64,000 nt of DNA from an uncultured Rhodospirillaceae bacterium (GCA_937927415.1 CALBDS010000059.1:124001-188000); one strand, 5' to 3'; positions 8,859-17,992 are shown, counted from the stretch's first letter. The notes: generated from the letters alone by a model not told the origin. Program-made: numbers and translations.

Positions 8859-10106
8859 ATGACCGAGCCGACCCCCACCCGGCGCCCGTCCCGTCTGGCC
8901 CGTTCCCATGGCGGGTGGGACGCCGGGCGCCTGAACGACCGCGGCATCCGTGCCGCTGCGGCCGGTGACGGCGCCGGGGCGGTGGCGGCGTTGCGCGCCG
9001 CCCTGGCGTGCGACCCCGCTCACGCGGAGGCCTGGACCAATCTGGGCAAGCTGCTGGCCGACCACGGCGATTGCGCGGCCGGGGCTGCCGGCCATGCCCG
9101 CGCCCTGCGGCTGGGGCTGTGGCATCCGCTGATCCTGTTCAGCCTGGGGGTGGCCCGGCGTCAGGCCGGGGAGAGGGCGGGGGCGGCGCTGGCCTTCCGC
9201 GCGGCGCTGGCGTTGGTGCCGGCCCATGGCGATGCGCTCAACAGCCTGGGCAATCTGGCCGAGGATCCGGGAACGGCGGTGGCGCTCTATCTGCGCGCGC
9301 TGCGGGCGGAGCCGGGGTTGACGATCGTGCACGGCAATCTGGCCGGCGCCCTGTACCGCCTGCACCAGTCGGGGCGGGCGGACGATGCCGCGCGGGCCGC
9401 GGCCCTGTGGCTGGCGATGTGCCCCGACGACCCCACCGCCCGCCACATCGCCCCGGCGCTGATCCACCGGGGTGGAGAGGAAGCCCGCGCCTCCGACGCC
9501 TATGTCCGCACCACCTTCGACCAGTTCGCCGCGGAGTTCGAGGACACGCTGACGGCACTTGGCTATTGCGCCCCCGAACGGCTGGCGGCGGCGGTGGCGG
9601 CGGAGGGGGTGGAGCCGGAATCCGGTCTGTCGGTCCTGGATGCCGGCTGCGGCACCGGCCTGTGCGCGCCGTTCCTGCGCCCCGCCGCCCTGTGGCTGGA
9701 GGGGGTGGACCTGTCGGGCGGGATGCTGGAGCGGGCGCGGGCGCGCGGCCTGTACGACCGCCTGACCGAAGCGGAACTGACGGCGTTCCTCGCCCGTCAT
9801 CCGGCCCGTTACGACGTGATCCTGGCGGCGGACGTGCTGTGCTATTTCGGCGATCTGGCGGCGGTGCTGGCGGCGGCGCACGGCAGCCTGCGCCCCGGCG
9901 GGCTGTTGGCCTTCACGGTGGAGCGACTGGAGGGCGGGGCGACCTACCGCGTCAATCCCCATGGCCGCTACGCCCACGACCGCGGCTATGTGACCGCGGC
10001 GGTGGCCGATGCCGGGCTGGCGCTGTCGGTGCTGCGCGACGAGGTGCTGCGGCTTGAGGGCGGGCGCCCGGTGTCCGGCCTGCTGGTCACCGCCCGCCAT
10101 CGGTGA
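8859..10106 (+). CDS. TPR-repeat SAM-dependent methyltransferase
   Basis: The protein is 415 aa from ATG 8859 (MTEPTP). In-frame ATGs at 8784 and 8805 exist, but neither has a convincing ribosome site. The N-terminal half has 4-5 TPR-like helices (for example HAEAWTNLGKLLADHGD). A class I methyltransferase domain follows. It has the family-typical TFDQFAAEFEDTL lead-in, the SAM motif I VLDAGCGTGLCAPFL, motif II-like ILAADVLCYFGDL and post-motif LRPGGLLAFTVE. It belongs to the predicted TPR-methyltransferase group (COG4976-like). Its N-terminal TPRs (AGRLND...) resemble those of the divergent TPR/GT9-like protein, so the two probably act on the same substrate, for example by methylating a sugar. 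The substrate is not determinable from sequence. Confidence 0.8.
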   Translation: MTEPTPTRRPSRLARSHGGWDAGRLNDRGIRAAAAGDGAGAVAALRAALACDPAHAEAWTNLGKLLADHGDCAAGAAGHARALRLGLWHPLILFSLGVARRQAGERAGAALAFRAALALVPAHGDALNSLGNLAEDPGTAVALYLRALRAEPGLTIVHGNLAGALYRLHQSGRADDAARAAALWLAMCPDDPTARHIAPALIHRGGEEARASDAYVRTTFDQFAAEFEDTLTALGYCAPERLAAAVAAEGVEPESGLSVLDAGCGTGLCAPFLRPAALWLEGVDLSGGMLERARARGLYDRLTEAELTAFLARHPARYDVILAADVLCYFGDLAAVLAAAHGSLRPGGLLAFTVERLEGGATYRVNPHGRYAHDRGYVTAAVADAGLALSVLRDEVLRLEGGRPVSGLLVTARHR

Positions 10107-10109
10107 ACG

Positions 10110-10961
10110 TTACGGGACGGGTCCGGTGTCCCCGGCCAGCAGGGCGTCGCAGGACAACTCCGTCAGCACCGCCTGCGCCACGCTGCCCAGGACGGCCCGC
10201 ATCACCCCGTTGCGGCGGGCCGATCCCATCACCACCAGATCGTGCCGCTCCAGCCGGGCGGCGCGGACGATTTCCACCGCGGGCGTGCCGATGCACACCT
10301 CGCAGCGCACCCCATCGCCGGGAATGCCGTCCAGCAGGGTGGCGAATTCCTCGGCGAAGGCCCGTTGCACCGCGGCCTCGTCGCCTGTGGGCCGGGCGGT
10401 GGACGGCAGGTCGAGGACGTGCAGCAGGTGCAGCGTTCCCTCCGGCAGCAGGTGGCGGGCCGCCGCCACCGTGGCGCGCGAACGGGGGGAGAAATCGACC
10501 GGCACCAGCGCACGGGCATAGGGACCTTGCGGCTTGTCCCACACCGCCAGGACCGGGGTGTCGTCGGCCACGGCGATGCGTTCGACGGTGGCGGGCAGGA
10601 ACAGCCCGGTCACGCGGTTGCGGGCGTGTCCGCCCACCACCACCAGATCCGGCCGCCATTGCCCGGCATAGCCGGCCACCTCCGGCCCCACCGCCCCGCC
10701 GCGCACCGCCACCGCCCGCACCGGCAGCCCGGCCCCACCGGGCACCGCCAGCAGCAGCCGCTGCATCTCCGCCTCGATATGGTGGAGGGGAAGGTGGGCA
10801 TAGGCGCCATCCTCCCCCTGGACGATGTGCAGGGCGGTCAGTTCCGCACCGAACTGGCGGGCAAGCTGCACCGCCCGTTCCATGGCCCGGTCCGATTTCG
10901 GCTCCAGGTCGGTTGCCAGCAGGATTCGCCCAAGCGCCGCCATCGTCCGCGTTCCCTTCAT
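10110..10961 (-). CDS. Tandem-domain universal stress protein (UspA family)
   Basis: The 283-aa protein carries two UspA domains, at residues ~8-140 and ~148-280. Domain 1 begins ILLATDLEPKSDRAMERAV and domain 2 begins ALVPVDFSPRSRATVAAA. The second domain keeps a nucleotide-loop-like stretch (VVMGSARRNGVMRAVLGS), whereas the first reads VVGGHARNRVTGLFLPA. Such cytoplasmic proteins respond to starvation, redox or low-oxygen stress. It converges with the TPR-methyltransferase (3-nt gap) and is divergent from the MASE1 kinase gene, sharing a 156-nt intergenic region with several inverted repeats. Co-regulation with the kinase-regulator pair is plausible. ATG 10961 and ATG 10943 (MAALGR) are both possible starts. 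Confidence 0.85.
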   Translation of the reverse strand: MKGTRTMAALGRILLATDLEPKSDRAMERAVQLARQFGAELTALHIVQGEDGAYAHLPLHHIEAEMQRLLLAVPGGAGLPVRAVAVRGGAVGPEVAGYAGQWRPDLVVVGGHARNRVTGLFLPATVERIAVADDTPVLAVWDKPQGPYARALVPVDFSPRSRATVAAARHLLPEGTLHLLHVLDLPSTARPTGDEAAVQRAFAEEFATLLDGIPGDGVRCEVCIGTPAVEIVRAARLERHDLVVMGSARRNGVMRAVLGSVAQAVLTELSCDALLAGDTGPVP

Positions 10962-10983
10962 ACCGCTCCTGTCCTTAAGATCG

Positions 10984-11045
10984 GTACCCGCCGCCGGGGC
11001 TGTCCATGGCGGGTACTACGGACCGGCCATCCGTATGATTACGGA
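10984..11045. promoter_or_regulatory. Inverted repeats in the uspA/kinase divergent intergenic region
   Basis: Two ordered symmetries are visible between the divergent genes. The first is GTACCCGCC (10984-10992) pairing with GGCGGGTAC (11008-11016). The second is a trio of alternating half-sites: TACGGA (11017), TCCGTA (11030) and TACGGA (11040). The last two form CCGTA-TGAT-TACGG. They are candidate binding sites for the neighbouring LuxR/FixJ-type regulator. One further TCCGTA half-site occurs at 13401, just upstream of the antiporter gene. Confidence 0.4.
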
Positions 11046-11117
11046 AAACAGCCCCGGCGGCTGCCCCCGGCGGGGCCGTGGGGTATGGTCGGCGGGTGTC
11101 AGCGGGACGGGAGGGAT

Positions 11118-12740
11118 ATGCCGGCGCTTTTCCGCAGCCGATGGGCGTTGATGGCGGCCTATCTGGGTGCCCATGTGGCCCTGGACTGGGTGAGCTTCAT
11201 GCACGAGGTTCCCCCCCTCAACATCACCCCGTGGAATCCGCCGGCGGGGCTGATGGTGGGGGTGCTGGCCGTTTACGGCCGGCGGGCGGTGCCGCTGGTG
11301 TGGCTGGGGTTGATGCTGGCCGATCTGGCGGTGCGGGGGCTGCCGGTGGCGCTGTGGGCCACCGGGCTTGCCAACGGCATTGTCGCCGTCGGCTACGGCT
11401 GGGCGGTGGGAACGCTGCGGGCGCGGCTGGGGTTCGACCCGCGGCTGCACCGGATGCGCGACATCGTGCTGTTGCTGGCCGGAGGAGCGGTGGCGCCGCT
11501 GGCGGTGGGGATGGGCTATGTCGCCGTTCCCACCCTGCTGGGCCTGTTCCCCTGGTCCGGCTTCGCCGGGGTGCTGACCCGTTTCTGGGTGGGGGAGGTG
11601 ATCGGCATCGCCGTGCTGACGCCGCTGGTGCTGGTGGGGCTGCGCGGGGACTGGCGCCGTCCGTCGCGGGCCGAGGCGGGGGAGGTGGCCGCCCAGGGGG
11701 CGGTCATCGCCCTGACCCTGTGGCTGGATTTCGGGCCGCTGGCCTCGGCGCGGTACGAGTATTTCTACCTGCTGTTCCTGCCGTCGGTGGCGGTGGCCGT
11801 CCGCCATGGGCTGACCGGGGCGGTGTGGGCGTCGGCGGCGACCCAGACCGGGTTGATCGCCGCCATCCTGGCGACCGGGGTGGAAACGGCGCGCATGACC
11901 CATGTCCAGCTTCTCATGCTGACCCTGGCGGTCACCACCCTGCTGCTGGGGGCGGTGGTCAGCGAGCGCCGCCGGGTGGAAGCCGCCATCCGCGAGCGCC
12001 AGTCCGATCTCGCCAACGCCGCCCGCCTGACCGAGGCGGGGGAGATGGCCGCCGCCCTGGCCCATGAACTGAACCAGCCGCTGGCCGCCGCCATGAGCTA
12101 CGCCCGCGCCGCCCGCAAGATCGCGGTGATGGAACAGGCATCCCCCCGCCTGACCGACATCATTGACAAGACGGTGGCCCAGGCGGAGCGGGCCGACCGG
12201 GTGATCCGCAGCCTGCGCGATTTTGTGCGCAAGGGGGGACGCGGGCGGGCGGCTCTGCCGGTTGCCGGGCTGATCGCCGATTGTCTGGCCCTGGCCGCCC
12301 CGCTGTCGGGTCAGCATGGGGTGTCGATCCAGGCCGAGGTGGCCCCCGGCCTGCCGCCGGTGTCGGGGGATGCGGTGCAGTTGCAGCTTGTCATCCTCAA
12401 TCTGGTGCGCAACGCGGCGGAGGCGATGGACGATCCCGCCCATCCCCTTGGTGCTGGGCAGCGTCGGCGGATCGTGGTGTTCGCCCAGCCGGCCGAGGAG
12501 CCGGGATTCGTCGCCATCGGCGTGCGCGACAGCGGCCCCGGCCTGTCCGGCATGGTGGAGCGCAACCTGTTCGCCCCCTTCATCACCACCAAGGCGACCG
12601 GCATGGGGCTGGGCCTGTCCATTGCCCGCAGCATCGTGGAGGGCCACGGCGGCACCCTGGCCGCCCGGCGGCTGCCGCAGGGAGAAACCATGTTCCGCTT
12701 CACCATTCCCATCCATGGGGGCGTTTCCCATGACGCCTGA
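11118..12740 (+). CDS. MASE1-type membrane sensor histidine kinase
   Basis: The 540-aa kinase starts at ATG 11118, with GGGAGGG a few bases upstream. Residues ~8-290 form about eight hydrophobic segments with a MASE1-like N-terminus (NITPWNPPAGLMVGV). A short coiled region and the HisKA box ALAHELNQPLAA follow, with phospho-acceptor His316. The HATPase boxes are N-box LNLVRNAAEAM, G1 VRDSGPGL and G2 GMGLGLSIARSIV. The H-box type (HELNQPLA) matches the FixL/DctB group. The stop overlaps the downstream regulator start by 11 nt, indicating translational coupling and a cognate pair. The ligand is unknown. The divergent uspA gene hints at a stress or redox signal (inference). Confidence 0.9.
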   Translation: MPALFRSRWALMAAYLGAHVALDWVSFMHEVPPLNITPWNPPAGLMVGVLAVYGRRAVPLVWLGLMLADLAVRGLPVALWATGLANGIVAVGYGWAVGTLRARLGFDPRLHRMRDIVLLLAGGAVAPLAVGMGYVAVPTLLGLFPWSGFAGVLTRFWVGEVIGIAVLTPLVLVGLRGDWRRPSRAEAGEVAAQGAVIALTLWLDFGPLASARYEYFYLLFLPSVAVAVRHGLTGAVWASAATQTGLIAAILATGVETARMTHVQLLMLTLAVTTLLLGAVVSERRRVEAAIRERQSDLANAARLTEAGEMAAALAHELNQPLAAAMSYARAARKIAVMEQASPRLTDIIDKTVAQAERADRVIRSLRDFVRKGGRGRAALPVAGLIADCLALAAPLSGQHGVSIQAEVAPGLPPVSGDAVQLQLVILNLVRNAAEAMDDPAHPLGAGQRRRIVVFAQPAEEPGFVAIGVRDSGPGLSGMVERNLFAPFITTKATGMGLGLSIARSIVEGHGGTLAARRLPQGETMFRFTIPIHGGVSHDA

Positions 12741-13386
12741 TCCCCTCAGACCCGATACCCCCGTCACCTTCGTGGTGGACGATGACGAGGCGGTGCGCGA
12801 TGCGCTGGCCCTGCATCTGGATCTTGCGGGGCTGGCGGTCCGCCCCTGCGCCTCCGCCGCCGAGTTCCTGGCGGCGGCCGACCCCGCCCAGCCCGGCTGT
12901 GCCGTCATCGACATCCGCATGCCGGGCATGGACGGGCTGGAGCTGCAGCAGGAGATGATCCGCCGCGGCCTGACCCTGCCGGTCATCATCATCACCGGCC
13001 ACGGGGACGTGCCCGCCGCCGTCCGGGCGTTCCGCGCCGGGGCGGTGGATTTCCTGCAAAAACCGTTCGACGAGGATCTGCTGATCGCGCGGGTGCGCGA
13101 AGCCCACGACCGCGACCGGGTGGCCCGCCGCGCCGACGGCGAAGCGGCGGAGATCCGCCGCCGCCTGGACCTGCTCAGCCCGCGCGAGCGGGAGGTGATG
13201 GATCTGGTGGCCCAGGGGCTGCCCAACAAGCTGATCGCCCGTCAGTTGGACATCGGCATCCGCACGGTGGAGACGCACCGCGCGCGGGTGCTGGAAAAGA
13301 TGGGGGCCCGCAACGCCTCGGAACTGGCGCGGATGCAGATGCGGATCGACGAGGGACACGGAGGGGAGAGGCAAGGGGAGGGGTAA
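12730..13386 (+). CDS. FixJ-like response regulator (REC-LuxR HTH)
   Basis: The 218-aa regulator starts at ATG 12730 inside the end of the kinase gene. The receiver domain (~12-128) has the acidic triad VDDDE, the phospho-acceptor Asp61 in DIRMPGMDG, a TG switch at IIITGHGD and Lys111 in FLQKPF. The C-terminal ~150-205 is a GerE/LuxR HTH (LSPREREVMDLVAQG, then TVETHRARVLEKM). Family members (FixJ, TodT, DctR types) activate promoters when phosphorylated by the partner kinase. Likely targets are its own operon, uspA and the antiporter just downstream, where TACGGA-type half-sites occur (inference). An alternative ATG at 12715 adds five residues. Confidence 0.92.
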   Translation: MTPDPLRPDTPVTFVVDDDEAVRDALALHLDLAGLAVRPCASAAEFLAAADPAQPGCAVIDIRMPGMDGLELQQEMIRRGLTLPVIIITGHGDVPAAVRAFRAGAVDFLQKPFDEDLLIARVREAHDRDRVARRADGEAAEIRRRLDLLSPREREVMDLVAQGLPNKLIARQLDIGIRTVETHRARVLEKMGARNASELARMQMRIDEGHGGERQGEG

Positions 13387-13518
13387 GGAAACGCCCACCG
13401 TCCGTAATCACCGCTATTTCGCGCTGCAACCAATCGCCCCACCTTTTCAGCAACCGGGGTGTCGGCGGCGGCGGCCCGGTCCCCCCTGCCTCCAGACACG
13501 ACGGGACGGTGCCGCGGT

Positions 13519-15294
13519 ATGACCCACGCAATGCCTTTGATCTCCACCATCGTGGCCGGCATCGGTCTCGCCTTTCTCTTCGGCACCCTGGCGGTGTGGC
13601 TGCGGTTTCCGCCGCTGGTGGGGTATCTGGTGGCGGGCATCGTGGTCGGGCCGTATTCCCCCGGTTTCGTCGCCGATCCCGCACTGGCCTCCGAACTGGC
13701 CGAGCTGGGTGTCATCCTGCTGATGTTCGGGGTCGGGCTGCATTTCTCGCTGAAGGATCTGCTGTCGGTCAGTTCCATCGCCATACCGGGGGCCGTCGTC
13801 CAGATCGCCGCGGCAACCGCGATGGGGGTGGGGCTGGCGGTGATGCTGGACTGGACGGTGACGGCGGGGCTGGTGTTCGGTCTGGCCCTGTCGGTCGCCA
13901 GCACGGTGGTTCTGTTGCGCGCGTTGCAGGAGCGGCGGGAGATGAACACCCGCCGCGGCCAGATCGCCGTCGGCTGGCTGATTGTGGAGGATCTGGCGAT
14001 GGTGCTGGCGTTGGTGCTGCTGCCGGCACTGGCCGGCGTCATCAACGGCACGGGGATGGACGCGGGTGCTGCCGGCGGGCGCGACTGGATCGCCGAACGG
14101 TTCGACCTGGGTCTGGGCGGCATGCTGGCGCTGACCTTCGTCAAGGTGGCGGCCTTCGTCGCCTTCATGCTGGTGGTCGGGCGGCGGGTGATCCCGTGGA
14201 TTCTCCACGTCGTCGCCCACATGGGATCGCGGGAGATGTTCCGGCTGGCGGTGCTGGCTATCGCGCTGACCGTGGCGTTCGGGGCGGCCAAGCTGTTCGG
14301 GGTGTCGCTGGCGTTGGGGGCCTTCTTCGCGGGCATGGTGCTGAGCGAATCCGAACTCAGCCATCAGGCCGCCCAGGAATCGCTGCCGCTGCGCGATGCC
14401 TTCGCGGTGCTGTTCTTCGTGTCGGTGGGGATGCTGTTCGATCCGGCCATCGTGTGGCAGGAACCGCTGCCGGTGCTGGGGGTGCTGTTCATCATCCTGA
14501 TCGGCAAATCGCTGGCGGCGTTTCTGATCGTGCGCGCCTTTGGCCACCCGCTGCGCACGGCGCTGACCATCTCGGCCAGTCTGGCGCAGATCGGCGAATT
14601 CTCCTTCATCCTGGCGGAATTGGGGGTGAAGCTGGGGCTGATGCCCCAGGCGGCCCAGTCCTTCATCCTGGCCGGGGCGATCCTGTCGATCCTGCTCAAC
14701 CCGCTGATGTTCGCCCTGATCGACATGGTGCTGCGTCGGGTGACCCCGCCCGCCCCCGCGGACGTGCCGGCCACCCCCGAACCGACGCCGGATCTGCACA
14801 CCACCGCCCTGCAGGACCATGTGATCCTGGCCGGCTATGGCCGTGTCGGAACCCTGGTGGGGCAGGAACTGCGCGAGCGCGGCGTGCCGCTGGTGGTCAT
14901 CGAGGACGCCGACAAGCCCGTTGCTCACCTGAACGAGGCGGGCATCGAGGTGGTGGCCGGCAACGCCGCCAGGGCCGAGGTGCTGAAAGCCGCCAATCTG
15001 GCCGGCGCCCGCAGCCTGATCCTGGCGATTCCCAACGCCTTCGAGGCGGGGCAGGTGGTGCAGCAGGCCCGCACCGCCAACCCCTCCATCCGCATCATCG
15101 CCCGCGCCCACGCCGATGTGGAGGTGGAGCACCTGACCGGCCTTGGCGCCGACGTGGTGATCATGGGCGAACGGGAAATCGCCCACGGCATCACCGAAAG
15201 CCTGTTTTCCTGTCCGGCCCCCGATGAGGCCGCGGCGGCACCGGCCGCCCTGCCGCCGCCGGTTTCGGAAAAGCCGGACACGTCCGCCGCCTGA
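13519..15294 (+). CDS. ybaL: Kef/YbaL-type monovalent cation:proton antiporter
   Basis: The 591-aa inner-membrane protein has 12-13 hydrophobic segments of the CPA2 Na+/H+ exchanger domain (residues ~5-400), including FPPLVGYLVAGIVVGPYSPG near the N-terminus. A cytoplasmic Rossmann RCK/TrkA-N domain follows (~430-560) with the NAD-binding motif VILAGYGRVGTLVG. Length and order match KefB and YbaL. The RCK end GADVVIMGEREIAHGI is closer to YbaL than to glutathione-gated KefC as I remember them (moderate certainty). It probably exchanges K+ or Na+ for H+ in pH or electrophile stress. It begins 132 nt after the FixJ-like gene on the same strand and converges with the sbnB-like gene, 4 nt away. 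Confidence 0.85.
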   Translation: MTHAMPLISTIVAGIGLAFLFGTLAVWLRFPPLVGYLVAGIVVGPYSPGFVADPALASELAELGVILLMFGVGLHFSLKDLLSVSSIAIPGAVVQIAAATAMGVGLAVMLDWTVTAGLVFGLALSVASTVVLLRALQERREMNTRRGQIAVGWLIVEDLAMVLALVLLPALAGVINGTGMDAGAAGGRDWIAERFDLGLGGMLALTFVKVAAFVAFMLVVGRRVIPWILHVVAHMGSREMFRLAVLAIALTVAFGAAKLFGVSLALGAFFAGMVLSESELSHQAAQESLPLRDAFAVLFFVSVGMLFDPAIVWQEPLPVLGVLFIILIGKSLAAFLIVRAFGHPLRTALTISASLAQIGEFSFILAELGVKLGLMPQAAQSFILAGAILSILLNPLMFALIDMVLRRVTPPAPADVPATPEPTPDLHTTALQDHVILAGYGRVGTLVGQELRERGVPLVVIEDADKPVAHLNEAGIEVVAGNAARAEVLKAANLAGARSLILAIPNAFEAGQVVQQARTANPSIRIIARAHADVEVEHLTGLGADVVIMGEREIAHGITESLFSCPAPDEAAAAPAALPPPVSEKPDTSAA

Positions 15295-15298
15295 TCGG

Positions 15299-16312
15299 TC
15301 ACCAGCGGGCGGTGTCGGGGAAGAAGCCGTCGATGGTGACGGCCTTTCCCTGCTCCACCGCGCGGGCCAGCAGGTGGCGCCCGACCGCCACGTCCAGCAC
15401 CCCCAGCCCGAAGGGGGAGAAGATGATCGGCCTGCTCCGGTCCGGCACCAGATCCCCGTTCAGCACATCGGCCAGGGTCCCGGCCACGAACCCGCGGCCC
15501 CCGGTCAGTTGCTCGGCCAGATGGGGAGAGGTGGCGGCCTTCATGCAATGCTCCACGTCGTCGAAGACGTTGCAGGCGTCCAGCAGCAACTCCGGCGCCA
15601 GATCCCGCAGCGAGATGTTGAGGATCACCTGTCCGGGGTGAAGCAGGGTGGCGTCGTGGACATGGGGTGTCGCCGCGGTGGTGGCGAACACCACATGGGA
15701 TGCCCCCCGTACCGCCCGCTCCAGGGTGGGTTCCACCGTGGCGCTCTGTGCCATCCCGGCGGCGAAGCGGCAGAGGCGGGCGGCGTCGTCCCCGTTGCGG
15801 TCATGGACGGCGAGGGAGTCGATGGTCCAGCCCAGGGCATGGAAATACTCAAGGATGGTGCGGGCGATCACCCCGGCGCCCACGACCGCCAGCCGCGGCG
15901 CGTGCCGCCCGCCGCCCAGTTCCGCCGCCGCCAGCACGGCCGAAGCCGCCGTCCGCGCCGCGCTGATCTGCGAGGCTTCCAGGCAGGCGATGGGGTACCC
16001 CGTCCCGTAATCGTTCAGGATCAGGGTGGCGGAGGCCCGCTGCAGGTTGCTGCGGATGTTGCCGGGATAGCTGGCGATCCACTTGATCCCCGACAGCGGC
16101 GCCTCCCCCCGCACCGCCGCGGGCAGGGCGATGATGCGGGCGTCGGGCTTGTCGTCAAAGCGCAGGAAATAACTGTCCGGGTTGTTGGTTTCCCGCCGCC
16201 CGTGCATCCGGTAGGTGTCGCGGACCACGGCGACGATGCCGTCGTGGTCCGTGGCCAGCAGGCCGGCGATCACCTGCCCGGTGACGACGTGAAACGAAGG
16301 GGCCGAGGTCAT
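15299..16312 (-). CDS. sbnB: SbnB-like N-(1-amino-1-carboxyethyl)-glutamate dehydrogenase
   Basis: The 337-aa member of the ornithine cyclodeaminase/mu-crystallin family is of the SbnB type. In staphyloferrin B biosynthesis SbnB oxidatively hydrolyses the SbnA product to release L-2,3-diaminopropionate and 2-oxoglutarate. The characteristic stretches NNPDSYFLRF, SGIKWIASYPGNI, RASATLILNDYGTGYP and the Rossmann motif AVVGAGVIARTI are all visible. ATG 16312 overlaps the TGA of the upstream sbnA-like gene in an ATGA junction, so the extra 26 N-terminal codons to 16390 are not needed. It is the last gene of a four-gene leftward operon. Confidence 0.88.
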   Translation of the reverse strand: MTSAPSFHVVTGQVIAGLLATDHDGIVAVVRDTYRMHGRRETNNPDSYFLRFDDKPDARIIALPAAVRGEAPLSGIKWIASYPGNIRSNLQRASATLILNDYGTGYPIACLEASQISAARTAASAVLAAAELGGGRHAPRLAVVGAGVIARTILEYFHALGWTIDSLAVHDRNGDDAARLCRFAAGMAQSATVEPTLERAVRGASHVVFATTAATPHVHDATLLHPGQVILNISLRDLAPELLLDACNVFDDVEHCMKAATSPHLAEQLTGGRGFVAGTLADVLNGDLVPDRSRPIIFSPFGLGVLDVAVGRHLLARAVEQGKAVTIDGFFPDTARW

Positions 16313-17301
16313 ACCGCGTCTTCCAACGGTTGGGAATGGAAAGGAACCGGGTCCGCCGGCAGCAGGCCGGGGAAGTGGGTGTTCACCCAATCATCATCGT
16401 AAATGGTATCAAGATACCGTTCCCCCAGATCGGGGGAGATGGCGACCACGCTGGCCCCCGGCGGGATCAGTGGGGCATAGGCTGCCACCCCGGCCAGCAC
16501 CGTGCCCGACGATCCGCCCAGCAGCACCCCCTGGCGGGCCAGCCGGCGGCACATGGCGATGGTGTCCCGTTCGGGGATCATCAGCAGGTCGTCGAAGCTG
16601 GACCGGCGGCTGATGGGCGGGGGACGGCTGGTGCCCAGACCGGGGATGCGCCGCTTGCCCGCGGGATGGCCGAAGGTGACCGATCCTTCGGAATCCACGG
16701 CGATGATGCGGGTGTCGGGGGACAGTTCGCGCAGGGCGGTGGACACGCCGCCCAGCGTGCCGGTGGTGCCGGCGCCGACGAACACCATGTCCGGGCGGGG
16801 CACCTGCGCCAGCAGTTCGCGGGCGGTGGTCAGATAATGCGCCCGCACGTTTTCGGGATTTTCGTACTGGTTGATCCAGACCAGATGCGGGTCACGGGCC
16901 AGCATGGACCGGATCAGGTCGATGCGGGTGCCGAGATAGCCGCCGCTGGGGTCGCGGTCGCGCACGATCACCAGCCGGGCGCCATAGGCGCGGATGGCGC
17001 GGGCGGTGGGGGCGGCGATGTTGGGGTCGCTGATGCAGGTGAAGGAATAGCCCTTGGCCGCACAGATCATGCTGAGCGCCAGCCCCAGATTGCCCGACGA
17101 GCTTTCGATGAGCCGCGCTCCCGGCCCCAGCCGGCCCTGGGATTCCAGATGCGCGATCATGTGGACGGCAGGCTTGATCTTGATGGAGCCGGTGACCGAA
17201 AACCCCTCCATCTTCACCAGAACGGTGATGTGCGGGGCGATGGACCGCAGGGCCAGAAAACTCCCGTCCTGGATCAGTTCGGTCGGGCACTGGGCGATCA
17301 T
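16309..17301 (-). CDS. sbnA: SbnA-like PLP synthase (diaminopropionate pathway)
   Basis: The 330-aa PLP enzyme is of the cysteine-synthase fold. SbnA condenses O-phospho-L-serine with L-glutamate to give N-(1-amino-1-carboxyethyl)-L-glutamate. Visible features are the PLP-lysine region SVTGSIKIKPA, the substrate loop ESSSGNLGLAL, the PLP-phosphate loop GAGTTGTLGG and the C-terminal GGSSGTVLAG. Its pairing with the adjacent sbnB-like gene strongly favours the diaminopropionate function over cysteine synthesis. ATG 17301 overlaps the TGA of the upstream methyltransferase (ATGA). The pathway needs no other dedicated enzyme to make L-Dap from O-phosphoserine and glutamate. Confidence 0.88.
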   Translation of the reverse strand: MIAQCPTELIQDGSFLALRSIAPHITVLVKMEGFSVTGSIKIKPAVHMIAHLESQGRLGPGARLIESSSGNLGLALSMICAAKGYSFTCISDPNIAAPTARAIRAYGARLVIVRDRDPSGGYLGTRIDLIRSMLARDPHLVWINQYENPENVRAHYLTTARELLAQVPRPDMVFVGAGTTGTLGGVSTALRELSPDTRIIAVDSEGSVTFGHPAGKRRIPGLGTSRPPPISRRSSFDDLLMIPERDTIAMCRRLARQGVLLGGSSGTVLAGVAAYAPLIPPGASVVAISPDLGERYLDTIYDDDWVNTHFPGLLPADPVPFHSQPLEDAV

Positions 17302-17984
17302 GCAGCCCCCTCCGCCGCCGCGGGCTTCAGCAGGCACAGCTCGAAGCCGATGGCGCCGAACCCGCTTTCCCCGGCGAACAGCCGCGCCCGTCCGCTCAGC
17401 CCGCTACGCTCCACGATGCCGGCGATTTCGTCCAGGGTGTATTTCTCGTCCAGGGTGGTGGGGCTGTAGCCCACCTCCGCCCGCATGGCGTTGAAGGCGG
17501 CCAGCACCGCCGCCGGGGCGTCGCGGCGGGCGTCGTGGATCAGCGCCACCCCGCCAGGCTTCAGCACCCGGTCCATCTCCTGCAACGCCTTCACCGGATC
17601 GGCCAGATGGTGGATGGTGCCGCGGCTCAGGGCCAGATCCACTGTGCCGTCGGCCAGCGGCAGGGCGTGGGCATCCCCCTCGTCGATGGTGATGCCGTCC
17701 GCCCGTCCGGCGGCGGCCACCCGCGCGCGCGCCTGGGCCACCATATCGGGGAAATACTCCAAGCCGGTGATGCGGTAGCCGGCAAATCGGGGATGCTGCG
17801 ACAGCAGCACCGGCAGAACCCCGGTGCCGGTCCCCACATCGACGATCAGCGGGGCCTCGCCGGTGCGGGGCGGACAGACCGCCACAGCCCGGTTCAGGAA
17901 CAGCTCGTCCCACGGCCCCATGCGGCTGGAGGAATAGCGGTCGTAGGTTTCGGCGTCGTGGCGGTTGCGGATGTTGGTGCGCAT
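17298..17984 (-). CDS. Class I SAM-dependent methyltransferase
   Basis: The 228-aa enzyme has motif I VDVGTGTGVLPVLL, an acidic post-motif GLEYFPDMV, DEGDAHALPLADGTVDLALS and the LKPGGVALIHD motif IV region, so it is a UbiE/Methyltransf_11-type protein. It starts at ATG 17984, 8 nt after the citrate-synthase-like gene stops, and ends in an ATGA overlap with the sbnA-like gene. It is therefore tightly embedded in the diaminopropionate operon and probably methylates an intermediate or the product. Which atom or substrate is methylated cannot be told from sequence. The open frame extends far upstream antisense to nothing credible; that extension overlaps the citrate-synthase gene and is discarded. 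Confidence 0.85.
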   Translation of the reverse strand: MRTNIRNRHDAETYDRYSSSRMGPWDELFLNRAVAVCPPRTGEAPLIVDVGTGTGVLPVLLSQHPRFAGYRITGLEYFPDMVAQARARVAAAGRADGITIDEGDAHALPLADGTVDLALSRGTIHHLADPVKALQEMDRVLKPGGVALIHDARRDAPAAVLAAFNAMRAEVGYSPTTLDEKYTLDEIAGIVERSGLSGRARLFAGESGFGAIGFELCLLKPAAAEGAA

Positions 17985-17992
17985 GGGAAATC

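Noticed and set aside
6068..8968. 966-codon plus-strand frame antisense to the second TPR/GT9-like gene
   Set aside because: No motif and a biased composition; the leftward frame has clear TPR and GT-like repeats.
11016..13229. 737-codon antisense frame across the kinase and regulator genes
   Set aside because: No domains; both plus-strand genes show full two-component motifs.
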